Numbered from the stretch's first letter, positions 38,901 through 50,147 are shown. The stretch: 64,000 nt of DNA from Staphylotrichum longicolle (GCA_019096155.1 JAHCVI010000002.1:3782001-3846000); one strand, 5' to 3'. Made by a program: numbers and translations. Notes: generated by a model not told the origin, from the sequence alone.

Positions 38901-39529
38901 GATCAAGCGAGAAGCCAAAGCAATGGTGCAGGGCCCCTAACTCTTGAGGAATGGTGATGCATGGGGTGCTGACCGCTCTTGTCGTTGCTGCTGGCAGTGG
39001 GGCTACACAATTTGGTCCGTCCAGACCTTAATTTATGCCTGGGGCCAAGCCCGCAGCTTGACCTGAGCCCAGAGTGACCAATGCTCGGAGTTCATGTGAG
39101 TATGATTGCTTGGAACTCGAAGGCTGCTGGGGTATTGGGTTGGATGCCGTAGGGCTGAACTGCAAGTCGGACCTACATCAACCGGTCTCCTCCTTGGGGG
39201 TTGCCGAAGGTGAATGGCGAGGTGTGGCATCATCTTGTGTAACTTGTCTGTATTTGTGTGTTGTTCCATCCCTACTGGGACATCTTGCCGCATTGCGCGT
39301 TCCCAAGCCCGGCCTTCCCGCCCCAGTTTGCCAGGCGCCACCGTGTTCGGCGCCCATTGAAGATGAGCTGCCCTCGGGGCTGAAGTTCTTGGCCTGACAC
39401 ATGTTGTGTTGAGCAAACTGGAATCAACTGTTGAGCCTGTGCTGGTTTCTCATCCATGCGGCTTCATTTTGGCGGGTTGACGTGCCGATTTGACTTCGGT
39501 CTGCGCCCAGAACGCCGAAACTCCGGCTC
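35969..39529. other. 3.5-kb intergenic region between tsc2 and the GH3/GNAT gene
   Basis: Both flanking genes converge here, so it contains two 3' regions and otherwise unassigned DNA. It includes a G/T-rich stretch just after tsc2 (36000-36180), a CT run (36581-36597), a GT/GC dinucleotide run (37227-37254) and a G-run near 37938. Open frames are short and overlapping, without domains. No gene is supported. Confidence 0.45.
37227..37254 (+). repeat. (GT)n(CG)n dinucleotide repeat
   Basis: Perfect GT run followed by alternating CG; alternating purine-pyrimidine DNA of this kind can adopt the Z form. It lies in non-coding DNA. Confidence 0.85.
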
Positions 39530-41211
39530 TTAGACATCGCGCCAAACGTCTCTGTATCTTGCCCATTTTTGAAAGCCTGGTTTGGGTCAGTAAGCGCTTT
39601 CGCTGCACAGATTGAGAGACACTGACCCATGGATTGGAAACCCTCGTCTCCTCCCCTTACCGCGTCAATGAACAGCTTGTTCATGCCCTGGTCTGCAAGC
39701 AGGCGGATGCAACTGTCAAGGAGTCTGATCATGACGCCATCTCGCCTGTTTCCAGTATTTGGCACCTCATCTAAGCAGAGACTGTCAGCACCTCTGTATT
39801 TGCGGGCCGCCCTCCACTGCTCTTACTCACCACTGACACAGACGCATGTAACACCGCCAGTGTCGTTTGCAATGCTACTGGCCCATGGAAGGTCTTCAGC
39901 CACCATACTTCCAGTGTTCTTGGCGTAAGTCAAAGCGGCGGCGATGATTGCGCCCCCCTCAAAACCGAGGACAATATCGCGAATGTTCATGGTGTTGGCC
40001 AGTCTGGCGTATTGATCGTACCATCCAACGTTGTTCTTCTTGCTCAACTCCTTCTCAACAAAGGCCAGAACCATGTCAAACTCCGTGAACTCGCAGGGAC
40101 GAAAAGTGAGGCCCGGCGGCGTCGGGCCTGTTGCAGGCCAGTCCTTGAATTTGAGGAACCAGTCGCAGATTTCCTGTCCCGAACCCGGGGTTGTGGACAG
40201 AGGGTCTATCGGCCACCCTCGTCGTCGAAACCAGTCCTCATAGGATGAGTCGATTGGCAAGCCGTACAAGAGGCGAGGGAATGTGCTTCCGAGTTGTAGA
40301 CGACAGACTCCACGTGTTTTTGTGAGTTGGCGTAGCGCGTGGTTGTGTAAGCTCAAGCCTATCCCCCGTTGGCGGTATGACGGGCGCACGAGGAGGACTG
40401 CCAGAGAGCCAAGCAGACGCTCGCCGCCGCTATCAGCATATGTGGTATAGGTGGCACAAAACCCGAGAACCTGCGAGGTCCCAGGTTCCCGGACAACGTA
40501 GTGTCTTGCATATCCATCGCGGCGTAGTAAAGATTGGAACTGGTACTGGCCAAGGTGAAATGTTGACGGGAAACACTGGCACCACAAATCAAGAATCTCG
40601 GGTGTATCACAGTTTCCATTCCACAACCCGACAGACCAGGCTGTAGGAGGGAGAACGAGGTTCTGCAGGTTCGGTGTCCTGGGACTGGATCTCCGGGACT
40701 CTCCGAAAAGGATATCGGCGGCAGATCCTAAATCATGAGGCGAGACACCGGGGGCCTCCAGTATCGTCGGGAAGGACTTCTCAACGGGTCCCAGTTCCTG
40801 TAGGTCGCAGCAGGCCAGAATGATGTGAGGTCGGTTCTCACCGAGGGTTCTCGTAATCTCGGCCAAGGCCACTTGCGAGGGCTGCTCGTGGCGTGGAGGG
40901 CCCGAGATGACGAAAACCACAACAGCGGCCAGCCTGATGTGCACCACATGTGTGCCAGTAATCCCGTTGCGTGGCAGATAGGGAACGTGTCGAACCCACG
41001 GGTGATGCTTTGCCAGAGCCTTTCCAAGAGGCTCGAAGGGATCAGAGGTCGGGATCGGGGCTGTGAGATGCTGACTTGGAGGGCTCAGTTCAGGCGCAAT
41101 ACCAGGCGTAAGGAGGAGTATGATATCGCCCTCCTTGAGGTTGTTTGAGAGCGGAATACAAGATTGCAAGTCTTGTATGGATGCACATCGTCGCCGTCTG
41201 GTGGAATCCAT
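39530..41211 (-). CDS. C-terminal part of a GH3 beta-N-acetylglucosaminidase/GNAT fusion; glycosidase domain missing
   Basis: Exons are 41211-39831, 39770-39627 and 39576-39530 (523 aa from the first ATG; the frame is open to 41298 without another ATG). In other fungi these sequences form the C-terminal half of a fusion of a GH3 N-acetylglucosaminidase with two GNAT acetyltransferase-like domains. Present here are the GH3 C-terminal subdomain (from SIQDLQSCIPLSNN through THVVHIRLAAVVVFVISGPP to AADILFGE), GNAT domain 1 with an acetyl-CoA loop RQRGIG (about residues 280-285), and a second GNAT-like half ending GGDEGFQSMGFQKWARYRDVWRDV. No GH3 catalytic barrel is found in the next 1.5 kb upstream in any minus-strand frame. 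The 3' part is clean, with intact introns and frame, so it may still be expressed as a GNAT-only protein, or be a 5'-truncated relic. Confidence 0.75.
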
Positions 41212-43742
41212 TGCGAGGGTGCAGATCAGGGCGGCGACGGTAGAGTTATCCTTGTGCCAGGTGTGGTAATCGAAACGGTCGGAGAGCTCGTCAAGCACGG
41301 AGTCTTTCTGCTTGTATGGTCAGCTACCGCCAACGGGGTGAGGAGGAGAAGAGGCCATGGCTATGAGTGGGTCAGGGGTTGAGGGACCCTCCAAGTCACT
41401 TACTGGCACACCTTGGATGCAAGCCGCGACAATATTCCATCCCCGTATGAAAGAAGATGTCCTGAAAAGGTTTCTTCCTGGTCATGTGGTGGCGGGACAC
41501 ACACCGACTGGGTGGCAAGGGGGATTCCAAGATGCGAGTGGCCAGGCTTTACATACCCAGCCCAGAGCCAACACAGCCAAGGCGTATGAGAAGCGAGTGG
41601 CCGGGATCTCGGGGTCGTTTATGGGTTGGTCGTCCAAGGTTCGCCGAACCCAATGGGTGCCGTTATGATGCCGCGCGCCGAAGTTTGCTGAAGGATTCGC
41701 TCGCTCTTTTAGGAGAGCCGTGCCTCGGGGCCAATGGGAGGGGCAAGCGACTCCGGGGGCCAGCCGTGTCGGCAATGGCAGGAGGGCAGCTTTATGAGGC
41801 AGAGCAAGTTCAGACTCGTCCGTATTGTAGGTTTGCCCTGAAATTGTATGTGGCATGCCAGGACTTGTTGACGCACACACTCGACGCACTCGGGCTGGCT
41901 GTCTCTCATTTGCCCCGACCCAGACTTTGAAGACACGGGCTGTGGGATGACAACGGAACGACAGGGCCGAGCAATCAGAAATAAGCGGTCCCCTCCTGTC
42001 AGGCTTCCGTCAGCCGATAGTTGGAATCCGCAAGTTCCCTCTGAGTGCTGTTCCAGGGAGATGGAGTTCGGGGGGGAGTACCCCAGAGGTTAAGTACTGC
42101 CACCATTGCAGTTAGGCGTCTAGTCAAATGAGCAGGCTCTGGGCGGTTTGGCACTGCATGAGCGGTGCGTCTTCACCTTTGGCGCCATTGGCCGACGGCC
42201 ACCAGGCTATAGGTGTGGTGTGCGCCTGAAAAGCAATTGGGGTAGGACAGGATGAGCGCGCGGATATTGAATCAGGCGCATGATACTCCGTACCGCCCAC
42301 ACACTCTTAGTCCATGGTGAGGTTTGAAGACAAGGGAGCGCTTCCTGGCGAGGCTGCGCGCGCTGTCTCCTGTGCAGCCTGATGTTGGATGTCGAGGCGG
42401 CAAGCCCATCCCCTGTCGTTGTTGGCCTGAGACAAATGTCAGAATCGCTTGCGCCGCCAGCTTTGCCCCCCAACAACATGCAACGACGTGGGACGCTGTG
42501 TGTACTGTGGGATGCGTATGTGCATGTCTGTGCGTATGTATGTATGAGCGAGAGAGCGAGCGTGTGTGTGTGTCGCAGCCGACGGTCAATGACAAGACGG
42601 GACGGCCGCAGATGGAATGGTTACACAGGAAAGTCTGGTCGTCGCATCCAAGCTTTGGTTCGACCTGAGGAGCAAGCCGTGTTGGGGCCATGGCGGCGCG
42701 AGTTGCCCAGCCAAGAAGTTGAAGACGTCGGCCCATCACTCCTCGCATTGGGCGAGGTATCGGGTGACTTCATCGCGCGGGCACCACAGCTTTCAAGGCT
42801 GGTTGAAATCTGATGGATTGCGATTGCCGGACGAGCGACGTCTTGAAAGTCTTGGTCAAATAGGGCGTGCGACGCCATGCGTGGGGGTCGACAACGGTCG
42901 GGAATCGAGATGTCAGACGGGAGACAACGCGGTGAAATCGGGACAACATCCTGCCACGGCACAGGGAACGAGACCCGGCAGGGGGGAGGAAAAGCCGTCC
43001 AGTGGAATTTGTAGAAAACCGGCCGAAGTGCGGTTACACAGACAGGCATGGAGCTGGCATGCGTTTTCAGGAACCGGGCAGGGGCAACGTGAGAAGAGGT
43101 CTTTCCAGTTTGTGCGCGCTTGATGCAGCGGCAGGCAACCACAGCTTGTCGCTTCCTCTCCGACTCAGGAAGTTACACCTCGCAAGCAAGCCCTGAAACA
43201 GGATTCCGTTGAGTCCCAGACCCGGCGCATTGTGGGCGCAGAAAAGGCGACGTCACTGTCGTGTAGAATTGATCCGTATCTCTGCTCATGAAATTGGAAG
43301 AAATTCCTGGTTGTTCAAAGAAGAGGGACCGGAGTGACCTTCACAAAATGATGGGCTTTACAAGATACAATAAGAACACCTTGATGGCTCGTTCTCTAGT
43401 GTACTGAAATGTTACGGAGTACGGTATTGTACTTTGGAATCCGTTGTAGCCAATGAAATGCTGGATTGAGGCATCAGTCTGCGTAAATTTCACTGTAATT
43501 ACGGGCGCTGCGTCCATTAGGCGTGTTCATCTGCATTGAGTGTGGACAATCCCGTATTTCTGAACAAGTCGTGGCTCCGAGCGCGATCACAAATGCAGGA
43601 CGCGTCCGAGTCGAACATCACCCGGGCTCCATTACTTCTCCCGTGACATATCCCAGCAGCTGCACACCCATGCCGGACACCCATGACACCTGAAGCAGAC
43701 TGCAATTTGACAATTGCAAAACTAAAATAGAAAGAAAAAAAA
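41212..43742. promoter_or_regulatory. Divergent intergenic region between the GNAT gene and mis6
   Basis: About 2.5 kb between two genes read away from each other, so both promoters lie here. It contains two copies of the 9-mer TACTCCGTA/TACGGAGTA (42294 and 43413) and a GT-rich patch near 42560. This is where the missing glycosidase exons of the GNAT gene should be, but translation of the minus strand shows no GH3 motif. Confidence 0.45.
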
Positions 43743-46296
43743 ATGCCACTATCATCACCACGCGGCGCCGATGCTGATGAGCTCGACCACGCAGATGACC
43801 TTGATGGTTTGATAGGAGATCTCGAAGCGGGTTAGTATATGACTTGCTGCGATTGCAGAAGATAATAGTCAGACAAAATGGGATGAGATGAGATGAGATT
43901 GCTGACGCTCCAGGCAGCCTCGAAAGTGCCGGCAAAGCGCCGCAAGACGAGCATCAAGTCAACCGTGGAGAAAACAACATCGTGGCTCTACGACAGGGGG
44001 GCACTCCCTGACGAGCTGACCCGCCTGGTCGACCTGCTGACCGTCCGCAACCACCTCGACCAGGCCAGCCTTGCGGCCATCGTCCGGAATCTCTACCCCT
44101 CAGCCAGGATCAGCGATGAGGTTGTTTTGCGCTTCGTCGGTGCGCTCGGCCATGGCCAGCTGAAGCCCTCGCTGCCCCTGCAGTCTCTGTTTCTTCGCTG
44201 GCTTGTCATGGTCTACCACATGCTACAGAACCCGACCATTCTGTCGCAGGCATATGGTGTCTTGTTCAACCTTCTTGACACTGCTGCCATCAGGTAAGAC
44301 GGTGTGGCCCGTCTGCCTGCCGCGGCACGGAGCTGACCCGTCTTGACAGGCCTCAGCTGTGCCATCTGCTCGCGCTCGCGACGAGGCGCAAACATGTGAG
44401 ACCATTCAGAATACAGGCCGTGTGAGTTGTCACCGTGTCAAAAGAGCCACAGCCGGAACGACAGAACAACGCTAACGAGCACACACCGCAGACTCGCCCT
44501 CTCGCGGCAAACCGGCGCCGACCCGAATTTGACTGGTCTGCTGCGCGTCTTCAAGAACTACTACCCAGAGATTATCGTCGGCGACATCACCAAGGGGCGA
44601 GCAGCATCCTTCAAGGTACCTCCCGACTGAGCACCATCATTTGTATTAATTCATTGCTGACCCGACCCAGCATCCGGATCCGCAATGGCGGGCCAGGCTC
44701 GACGAGATCCAGCAGCAGCGGTCTGAACGCGATGACGATCGAGGCACTAGAAATGGCTTCGCCGTCAACCATGCTCTGGGCCGGCAGCTGAAGGGGACGA
44801 AAGCCGTGGTCCCAGCCGTCCACACCTTGCACGCTCAAGAAGTGAGGCCACTCCATTTTCATCCTCGCGCTCAGACAGCACCAGCAATCTAACCAGCCTG
44901 TAGAGTTCCGTCACCCTGGAAGAAATTGACAATGCCGAGGCCTTCGTCAAGAACCTCGAAAAGATCGAGCTGCCCAACCAACTCGTGGCCGTTCTCGCAG
45001 ACCCCCTTCTCCAGAAATTCTTGCTCCTGCGGCCAGATGCTGAGGGATCCTCTCGCATCAGCAACTGGGTGATGGCTTGCTTGGACGATGTTGCCAGCGG
45101 GGACGCCGACTCAGGGCTGTTAATGGACATGCTCGACGTAGTCCACGATTATGCAATGGCCACCAAGGTTTGTGCATTGGTCCGACGCTGTCGTGCGTAT
45201 TGCCTAAGCTAACTCGGCGTCAGACATTACCACCGCTACTGCTCACTTTCTTTGCGCAGTTTCTGCAAGTCTGGGACGGCTCCGACATGAGGGCCACAGT
45301 CCTCGAGACCCTAAGCTTTGCCCCCCTGATGGAGTTCAAGGGTAAGTACCCAGGCAGTGATTCCAGAACTTCTGGGCTAACAACGAGACAGAGTTATCCA
45401 ACATTACGGGGCCGTTGGAGAGTGCTGTCTTGGACAACACGGCAACGTCACAGGTGTCACTTTTGGGGTTCTACACCCTCCTCCTCCGCCGCTGGACCAT
45501 CACCATCGACACGGCGCAGGATCTGGAATCTCTCCCGGTCGCCGCAGTGCCCGACATGATCGGGCACGTCAACAACCTCGCGCTGACCCTCACCCAAACC
45601 TCGCCAACCGTGGCCACGTACCTCCACATCCTCGACTTCTACGAGGCCGCGGCGGCACTCTACTCCAAGCAGCGGCTCCTCCAGCACATCAACGTCACCA
45701 TACCGCCTCCCCTGCTCGTCTACCTCCTGTACTTCAGCCCCTCCCTGGCCGTCGTGTCGCGCCTCTGCGGCATCCTCGCCGCCTACAAGCGCTCCTGGGA
45801 AGCCGTCATGTCGGAGGCGGTGCCGCGCGCGCTGACGCGGCGCGAGCGGGACCAGATCAACCTGTTCAACGGGTTTCTGATGGACCTCTGCAACTGCCTG
45901 TGGCGCGACCGCGCTTTTTCCACGACCGACCTCAACGCCCAGGGGTGCCGCATTCCGCAGCCGATACAGGCGGCGCTCGAATCGTACATTCGCGCTGCGG
46001 ACGGAACGCTCTCTCTCCGGACAGCGTTCGGGCTGTCGCACTCGCCGGTCCTGTGTCTGCAGTCCATCTCGCACGTCCGAGAGTTGGAGGATGGAGAGGC
46101 GGACGTGATCCGCACGAGACACGCCGGGCCCGTCACCCAGGCGTCGCTGGAACAGCTCGCCAACAATGAAGGGTTGAGATTGTCGTGGCAGGAATACAGA
46201 TCGGGGGTGCTGGGGTATTTGGAGTCCAAAGGCTTTGCGGGCATTTCGGAGCTGATGTACAACACGATGAAGGTTCTAATGAAGACGAGGAGGTGA
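43743..46296 (+). CDS. mis6: Inner kinetochore protein Mis6/CENP-I (Ctf3)
   Basis: Subunit of the constitutive centromere-associated network, needed for kinetochore assembly on CENP-A chromatin. Eight exons: 43743-43830, 43918-44293, 44350-44421, 44492-44615, 44671-44841, 44904-45167, 45224-45341 and 45392-46296, giving 705 aa. All phases close. Family features include the N-terminal block SWLYDRGALPDELTRLVDLL, the segment LLRVFKNYYPEIIVGDI, the conserved HPDPQW at the start of exon 5, and the helical C-terminal half (e.g. NGFLMDLCNCLWRDRAF). The N-terminus (about 30 residues) is acidic. The first intron acceptor is the second of two close AG sites (GGCAG), chosen because only it keeps the frame. 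The first intron carries a short GATGA repeat. Confidence 0.93.
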
Positions 46297-46533
46297 AGCG
46301 GTTATGGTGGGCACAATAGTGTATGAAGATACCCGGACGATGATGAAATGGACCATCATGTTGATAAATGGACTGCCTATCAGTTGATGTATCGCTCTCG
46401 GTACTTTTCTCCAACCTTTTTATCTTTTCCGTGTGTCCCGTGTTAAATCGCCTGGGTATCAATGTTAAAGATCCGTCCCAACCTACCCCATCTACCCTAA
46501 AATAAACTCACCGTAGGCCACAGCTCTGACCCC
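46297..46533. terminator. Shared 3' region of mis6 and caf16
   Basis: Only about 240 bp separate the stop codons of two convergent genes, so their 3' UTRs probably abut or overlap. No specific poly(A) signal is called. Confidence 0.3.
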
Positions 46534-47430
46534 TTACTCCTCCTGGTCCTTGCCGCCCTTCGGCTCGAACCCATACCCGCCCAAGCCAGTCACACTGTAC
46601 GACCACCCCTCGGGCCCTCTCTTATGCTGGCTCCGGGGTCCCCTCTCTTTCAAATCATCCCTCAACCACCGCATCACCAGCTCCCCGAGCTTGCTATTCC
46701 CCGTCGGCCCCAGCGCGCCGCCCTCCTCCTTATTCTTCTCGTCCACCTCCCTGAGCATCTCCTCCGCCGGCCCCCACTCCTTCACCTGGCCCAGGTGCAT
46801 GTGCACCAGATGCGTCGGCCAGCCGGCCAGGTTATCCAGGATATGCGTCGCGTACACAACGGTGCACTCCCGCGCCTCCGTCTCCCTCCGCAAGAAACCC
46901 AGGAACTGCGCGCGGCTCCACACGTCCAGGTCCACGGTGATCTCGTCCAGCAGGAGCACCGTCCACGGCCGGATCAGGCCCATGGCCAGCTGCACGCGGC
47001 GGCGCTCGCCGTCCGACACGGCGTGCATGCGCCAGGCCGTGTCGATGTCCAGCACCGACACCAGCTCGTCCCGCCGGTCCGGGTACACGTCGCCGCCGAC
47101 CGACCTCAGCAGCTCGCCCACGCCGATGTCGGTGCGCACGATCGCGTTGAGCACCCACTCCAGCCCGAGGTAGGTCACGCCCTCGAGGCCGTCCTTGAAG
47201 GGGTCGACGCCGGACACGCGGATGGTGCCCGCGGGGGCCAGGCGCTTGCCGGCGAGCAGGCGGAGGAGCGTGGTCTTGCCGGCGCCGTTGGCGCCGATCA
47301 GGAGGGTGCGGGAGCGCGGCGGGAGAGAGAGGGAGATGTGGGCGATGCCGGTGGAGTAGTCTTGGAAGGTGTAGGTGAGGTCGATGGTTTCGATGGTGGG
47401 GGTGGGTTTTGCTGCTGTTGGGGTGGCCAT
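46534..47430 (-). CDS. caf16: ABC-type ATPase Caf16 (CCR4-NOT associated)
   Basis: Soluble single ABC ATPase without membrane domain, like yeast Caf16, which associates with the CCR4-NOT complex. It is a single exon of 298 aa. Walker A GANGAGKT is at residues 46-53, the signature motif appears as VSDGERRRVQL, Walker B as VLLLDEITVDLD, and the H-loop is in YATHILDNL. The VDLD after Walker B and the GLEWVLN segment are typical of the Caf16 branch rather than transporters. The frame is open upstream to 47586, but those residues are low-complexity and precede a Met in good context, so Met at 47430 was chosen. The tail (after residue ~240) is charged and variable. Confidence 0.92.
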   Translation of the reverse strand: MATPTAAKPTPTIETIDLTYTFQDYSTGIAHISLSLPPRSRTLLIGANGAGKTTLLRLLAGKRLAPAGTIRVSGVDPFKDGLEGVTYLGLEWVLNAIVRTDIGVGELLRSVGGDVYPDRRDELVSVLDIDTAWRMHAVSDGERRRVQLAMGLIRPWTVLLLDEITVDLDVWSRAQFLGFLRRETEARECTVVYATHILDNLAGWPTHLVHMHLGQVKEWGPAEEMLREVDEKNKEEGGALGPTGNSKLGELVMRWLRDDLKERGPRSQHKRGPEGWSYSVTGLGGYGFEPKGGKDQEE

Positions 47431-47996
47431 GGTGGTGTTGGTGGTGGTGGTGGTGGAGGGACACTTCAAAGGTAAAGGTGTGAGTGAGTTGGGGTGAATC
47501 GTATCTGAAGGTTTCGGAGAAGGTTTGGTGAATGAGATGCGGTGGTGTGAGAGAGGAGAGGGGGTGAGAAACGAGGCACTGATCAAATCAGGCAGGTGTG
47601 AAGACGATACGCCTCCGCTTATTCAAGAATGGCGTCAACCACAGTGGAGGAGGTTGAAAAGCGGAGCCTTTGTGTCCTCCCGTACCTATGGAGAGGCAAT
47701 TGCAATGACTGGTGCCAAGCCCTGAACTCGAGACCTCCAAAACCACCCCGACCACCGTTCCTTCACTTTTTCGCCCATGGAGACAGCAGAGTCCCTTCCT
47801 GGCCAGGGGAATTGATTCAAATGCAACTGAAATTCTCTGAACTGATTCACCATGGACATCTCCAGTGAAGGTATCCACGACAACGACAACGACAACGACC
47901 GTCCTTCAGAACACAAAAAGAAAGAAAAGAAAGAAAAGAAAGAAAAGAAAGAAAACATCCACCAAATGGAACAAATCGATTGTAACATACCCTTTA
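47431..47996. other. Spacer with purine-rich microsatellites
   Basis: About 570 bp between caf16 and the acidic-tail frame of the trypsin-fold gene; it includes the caf16 promoter and leader. It carries a CGACAA run (47878-47901) and a GAAA/AAGAA run (47915-47958). Short frames have no domain. Confidence 0.45.
47878..47958 (+). repeat. (CGACAA)n and (GAAAA)n microsatellites
   Basis: About four copies of a CGACAA-type hexamer followed shortly by a GAAA/AAAGAAAAG purine run, in the spacer downstream of the trypsin-fold gene. Confidence 0.8.
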
Positions 47997-48239
47997 TTAC
48001 TCAGTCAAGATCAGACCGTGATAAAAAGGCGAAGAGTGATTAGGAATATTATATCTTTCATCGTCTTCTTCTTTCTCATCGTCTTCTTCTTCCTCATCTT
48101 CTTTATCCTCCTCCTCCTTGTCCTCCTCCTTGTCCTCCTCATTGTCATCCTCATTGTCATCCTCGTTGTCTACCTCGCTGTCTACCTCGCTGTCTACCTC
48201 CTTGACATCCTCTTCTACCGCTATCCTCAAAGCGCCGCA
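47997..48239 (-). other. In-frame acidic extension beyond the stop of the trypsin-fold gene
   Basis: Directly after the TGA at 48242-48240 the same frame stays open for about 80 codons and encodes a strongly acidic tract of Asp, Glu and Lys repeats (VDSEVDSEV, then runs of E and D). It lies in a polypurine stretch whose plus strand is CT-rich. It may be a former or optional C-terminal tail, or simply a repetitive 3' UTR. There is no evidence for translation. Confidence 0.4.
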
Positions 48240-50147
48240 TCAGTCCTCGGCGATGCGGATATCAATGATTCCACCTTTAGAAAACTGTTTGATATCCTCG
48301 AACACATCCTCAATAGAGGTTACGTAAATACACTGGTTCGCCGCCTGCTGGGGCCTGTGGCCCCCCAGTAGCAACCCCAGCGCCCTCCCCTCCTCGTCAA
48401 ACACGACCGACCCGGCGTCTCCTCTTTTGGAGAACCACCTCAATGCCGGGTCCTCGACGTACATGAACTCACTGCGCTTCTCCTGGCCCAGGACCGCTCC
48501 AAGGCGCGCATCATCCCTGAAAGCAACGCCAGCCTTGAGCTCGGAAAACACGCCACTCGTCGGGCCAGACGCGGATCCGAGCTTGAAGACGGCCGCACCG
48601 TTTGGGGTGGAGCGAAGACCCTCCTCCCGAGATGGATGCCGGAGACTCGACCCGCAAACCGCGTCCGCAGGCCAGGACGTGGAGTCCGTGGCTGTCCATT
48701 CGTCGAGCGTAGGGAGGGTATTCTTACCGATGCGGGGAGGACTACTCAGAGGTTTGATTAGGGCCCAATCCATCCGCCCGCGACTGGGCGATCTCCGTCC
48801 AAGCCCCGAGGCAGCGAAGATGGTGCCAAGTCTCTGGTTGCCCTCGTCGAAAAAAGCCGTGATTCTGGCGAGCTCTTCTTTGGCCTTATCTCGGAACGGG
48901 GGAGGATTTCTGGCGATCTCGCGGTTGTAGATTCCCACGGCGAACCAATGTTGTGCCCTAGTCGGATGCTCAACCTCCTTGATCGGATTCGCAAAGTGGG
49001 AACTGGGGTAAATCCCGTTGACGTCGGCCTTCCACAGGTCCGAGTCCTTCACGGGCGTGGCGGGGGTAGCGCCGACCGAGTCGACGGAGATCTGAAAGCC
49101 CGCGAGGGCTGGGCGTATGTTGTGGTAGGTGGTCAAGGCATATCTGGTCCATGTCCTTTTGCTCACGGTTCTTATTTCCACCCAGCATCCCAAAGTGCCG
49201 ACACAAGGCATGAATTTCCCGCCGTCGGAGGCCGTCAAGTGCCCCGCCGCCCCTATGTCGTCTCCAAGATCCACTGTCATCGTGTGCCGCTGATTGAATT
49301 TGTAGGCGTGTTCGTGTCGCTCTTTGATCTGCCCTGGAGTCAGGTTTTTGACCAGGAGCTCATACTTTGGATACCACTCTGAGCTGTCGTGTTCAATGTG
49401 GACACGAAGGTTGTATGGGCTGGTGTCGAGATATCGCTGGATCTCGTCAGCAACTGGGGGCCATCTGGCCTCTTCGGACTCGTAATCGACCGAGACGTAG
49501 ACGGTCAGAGGGTTGCTGTCCATGTGCTCTGAGAAGCCGAGTCTGAAGAGCGAAATGCTGGTGACTCTCCCCTTGGTTTGTGGATACGCGTCCAGTGTGT
49601 GCCAGACCTTGTCTCTGATGTCGTCCCAGGCATGGGCGAGCGAAGGGGTCAACTCCTCGTTGGGAATGACAGACATGTACTTTGGCAACCACAACTCGTC
49701 CGCAATCATCTCGACTGCAACGTCAAGATGACCCAGCTGCCCGCTAGCGAGCGCCGTCGCATCAACAAATTGCTTCGCTTCCGTCACCACCCGCTCCCAG
49801 ACGGGCGGAGAACTCTCGTCCCATGCCGCCACAGTGAGAATCGTAGGCTGGCCCTCGGAAGCGTTGCGCTCGACACAACGGAAACAGAGCTCAGGGGCCT
49901 CTGACGGCTGGACGTCGCTGGCCGAGAGGATCTTGGCGACGCCGTCCTCGAGAGCGTGCCCGAGGACCTTGCGAATGAGGTTGCAGTCCTCGTTCCAACG
50001 GTTGATAACCGGGCGAGGCCGAGCCGGGGGAGCCGAAACACGGTATTTAACGTTGGATATCTGGAATTTACCAGCATCACCGGTAACCGACGAGGACGCT
50101 TCAGTACGGCGGTTCCCGACCTCCCAAGGGTTCGGACTCGTCGCCAT
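48240..50147 (-). CDS. Trypsin-fold protein lacking the catalytic serine (pseudoprotease)
   Basis: Single-exon protein of 635 aa. Residues 1-300 form an N-terminal domain with an IRKVLGHAL start and a VAAWDE block that I do not recognise by name. From about 300 there is a chymotrypsin-like fold: a catalytic-type His in LTTYHNIRP (His342), an Asp in MDWALIKP (Asp460), and a nucleophile loop that reads SKRGDAGSVVFDEEG. In active relatives this loop is GDSG; here Ala578 (codon GCC, 48416-48414) replaces the serine, so hydrolysis by the usual mechanism is not expected. No signal peptide is seen, which suggests a cytosolic protein. Substrate and role are unknown. A purine-rich, in-frame acidic stretch follows the stop. 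The start is the first ATG, preceded by a CT-rich leader. Confidence 0.8.
   Translation of the reverse strand: MATSPNPWEVGNRRTEASSSVTGDAGKFQISNVKYRVSAPPARPRPVINRWNEDCNLIRKVLGHALEDGVAKILSASDVQPSEAPELCFRCVERNASEGQPTILTVAAWDESSPPVWERVVTEAKQFVDATALASGQLGHLDVAVEMIADELWLPKYMSVIPNEELTPSLAHAWDDIRDKVWHTLDAYPQTKGRVTSISLFRLGFSEHMDSNPLTVYVSVDYESEEARWPPVADEIQRYLDTSPYNLRVHIEHDSSEWYPKYELLVKNLTPGQIKERHEHAYKFNQRHTMTVDLGDDIGAAGHLTASDGGKFMPCVGTLGCWVEIRTVSKRTWTRYALTTYHNIRPALAGFQISVDSVGATPATPVKDSDLWKADVNGIYPSSHFANPIKEVEHPTRAQHWFAVGIYNREIARNPPPFRDKAKEELARITAFFDEGNQRLGTIFAASGLGRRSPSRGRMDWALIKPLSSPPRIGKNTLPTLDEWTATDSTSWPADAVCGSSLRHPSREEGLRSTPNGAAVFKLGSASGPTSGVFSELKAGVAFRDDARLGAVLGQEKRSEFMYVEDPALRWFSKRGDAGSVVFDEEGRALGLLLGGHRPQQAANQCIYVTSIEDVFEDIKQFSKGGIIDIRIAED

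Noticed and set aside
46624..47475. 283-codon plus-strand frame opposite caf16
   Set aside because: Antisense shadow of a gene with clear ABC motifs on the minus strand.
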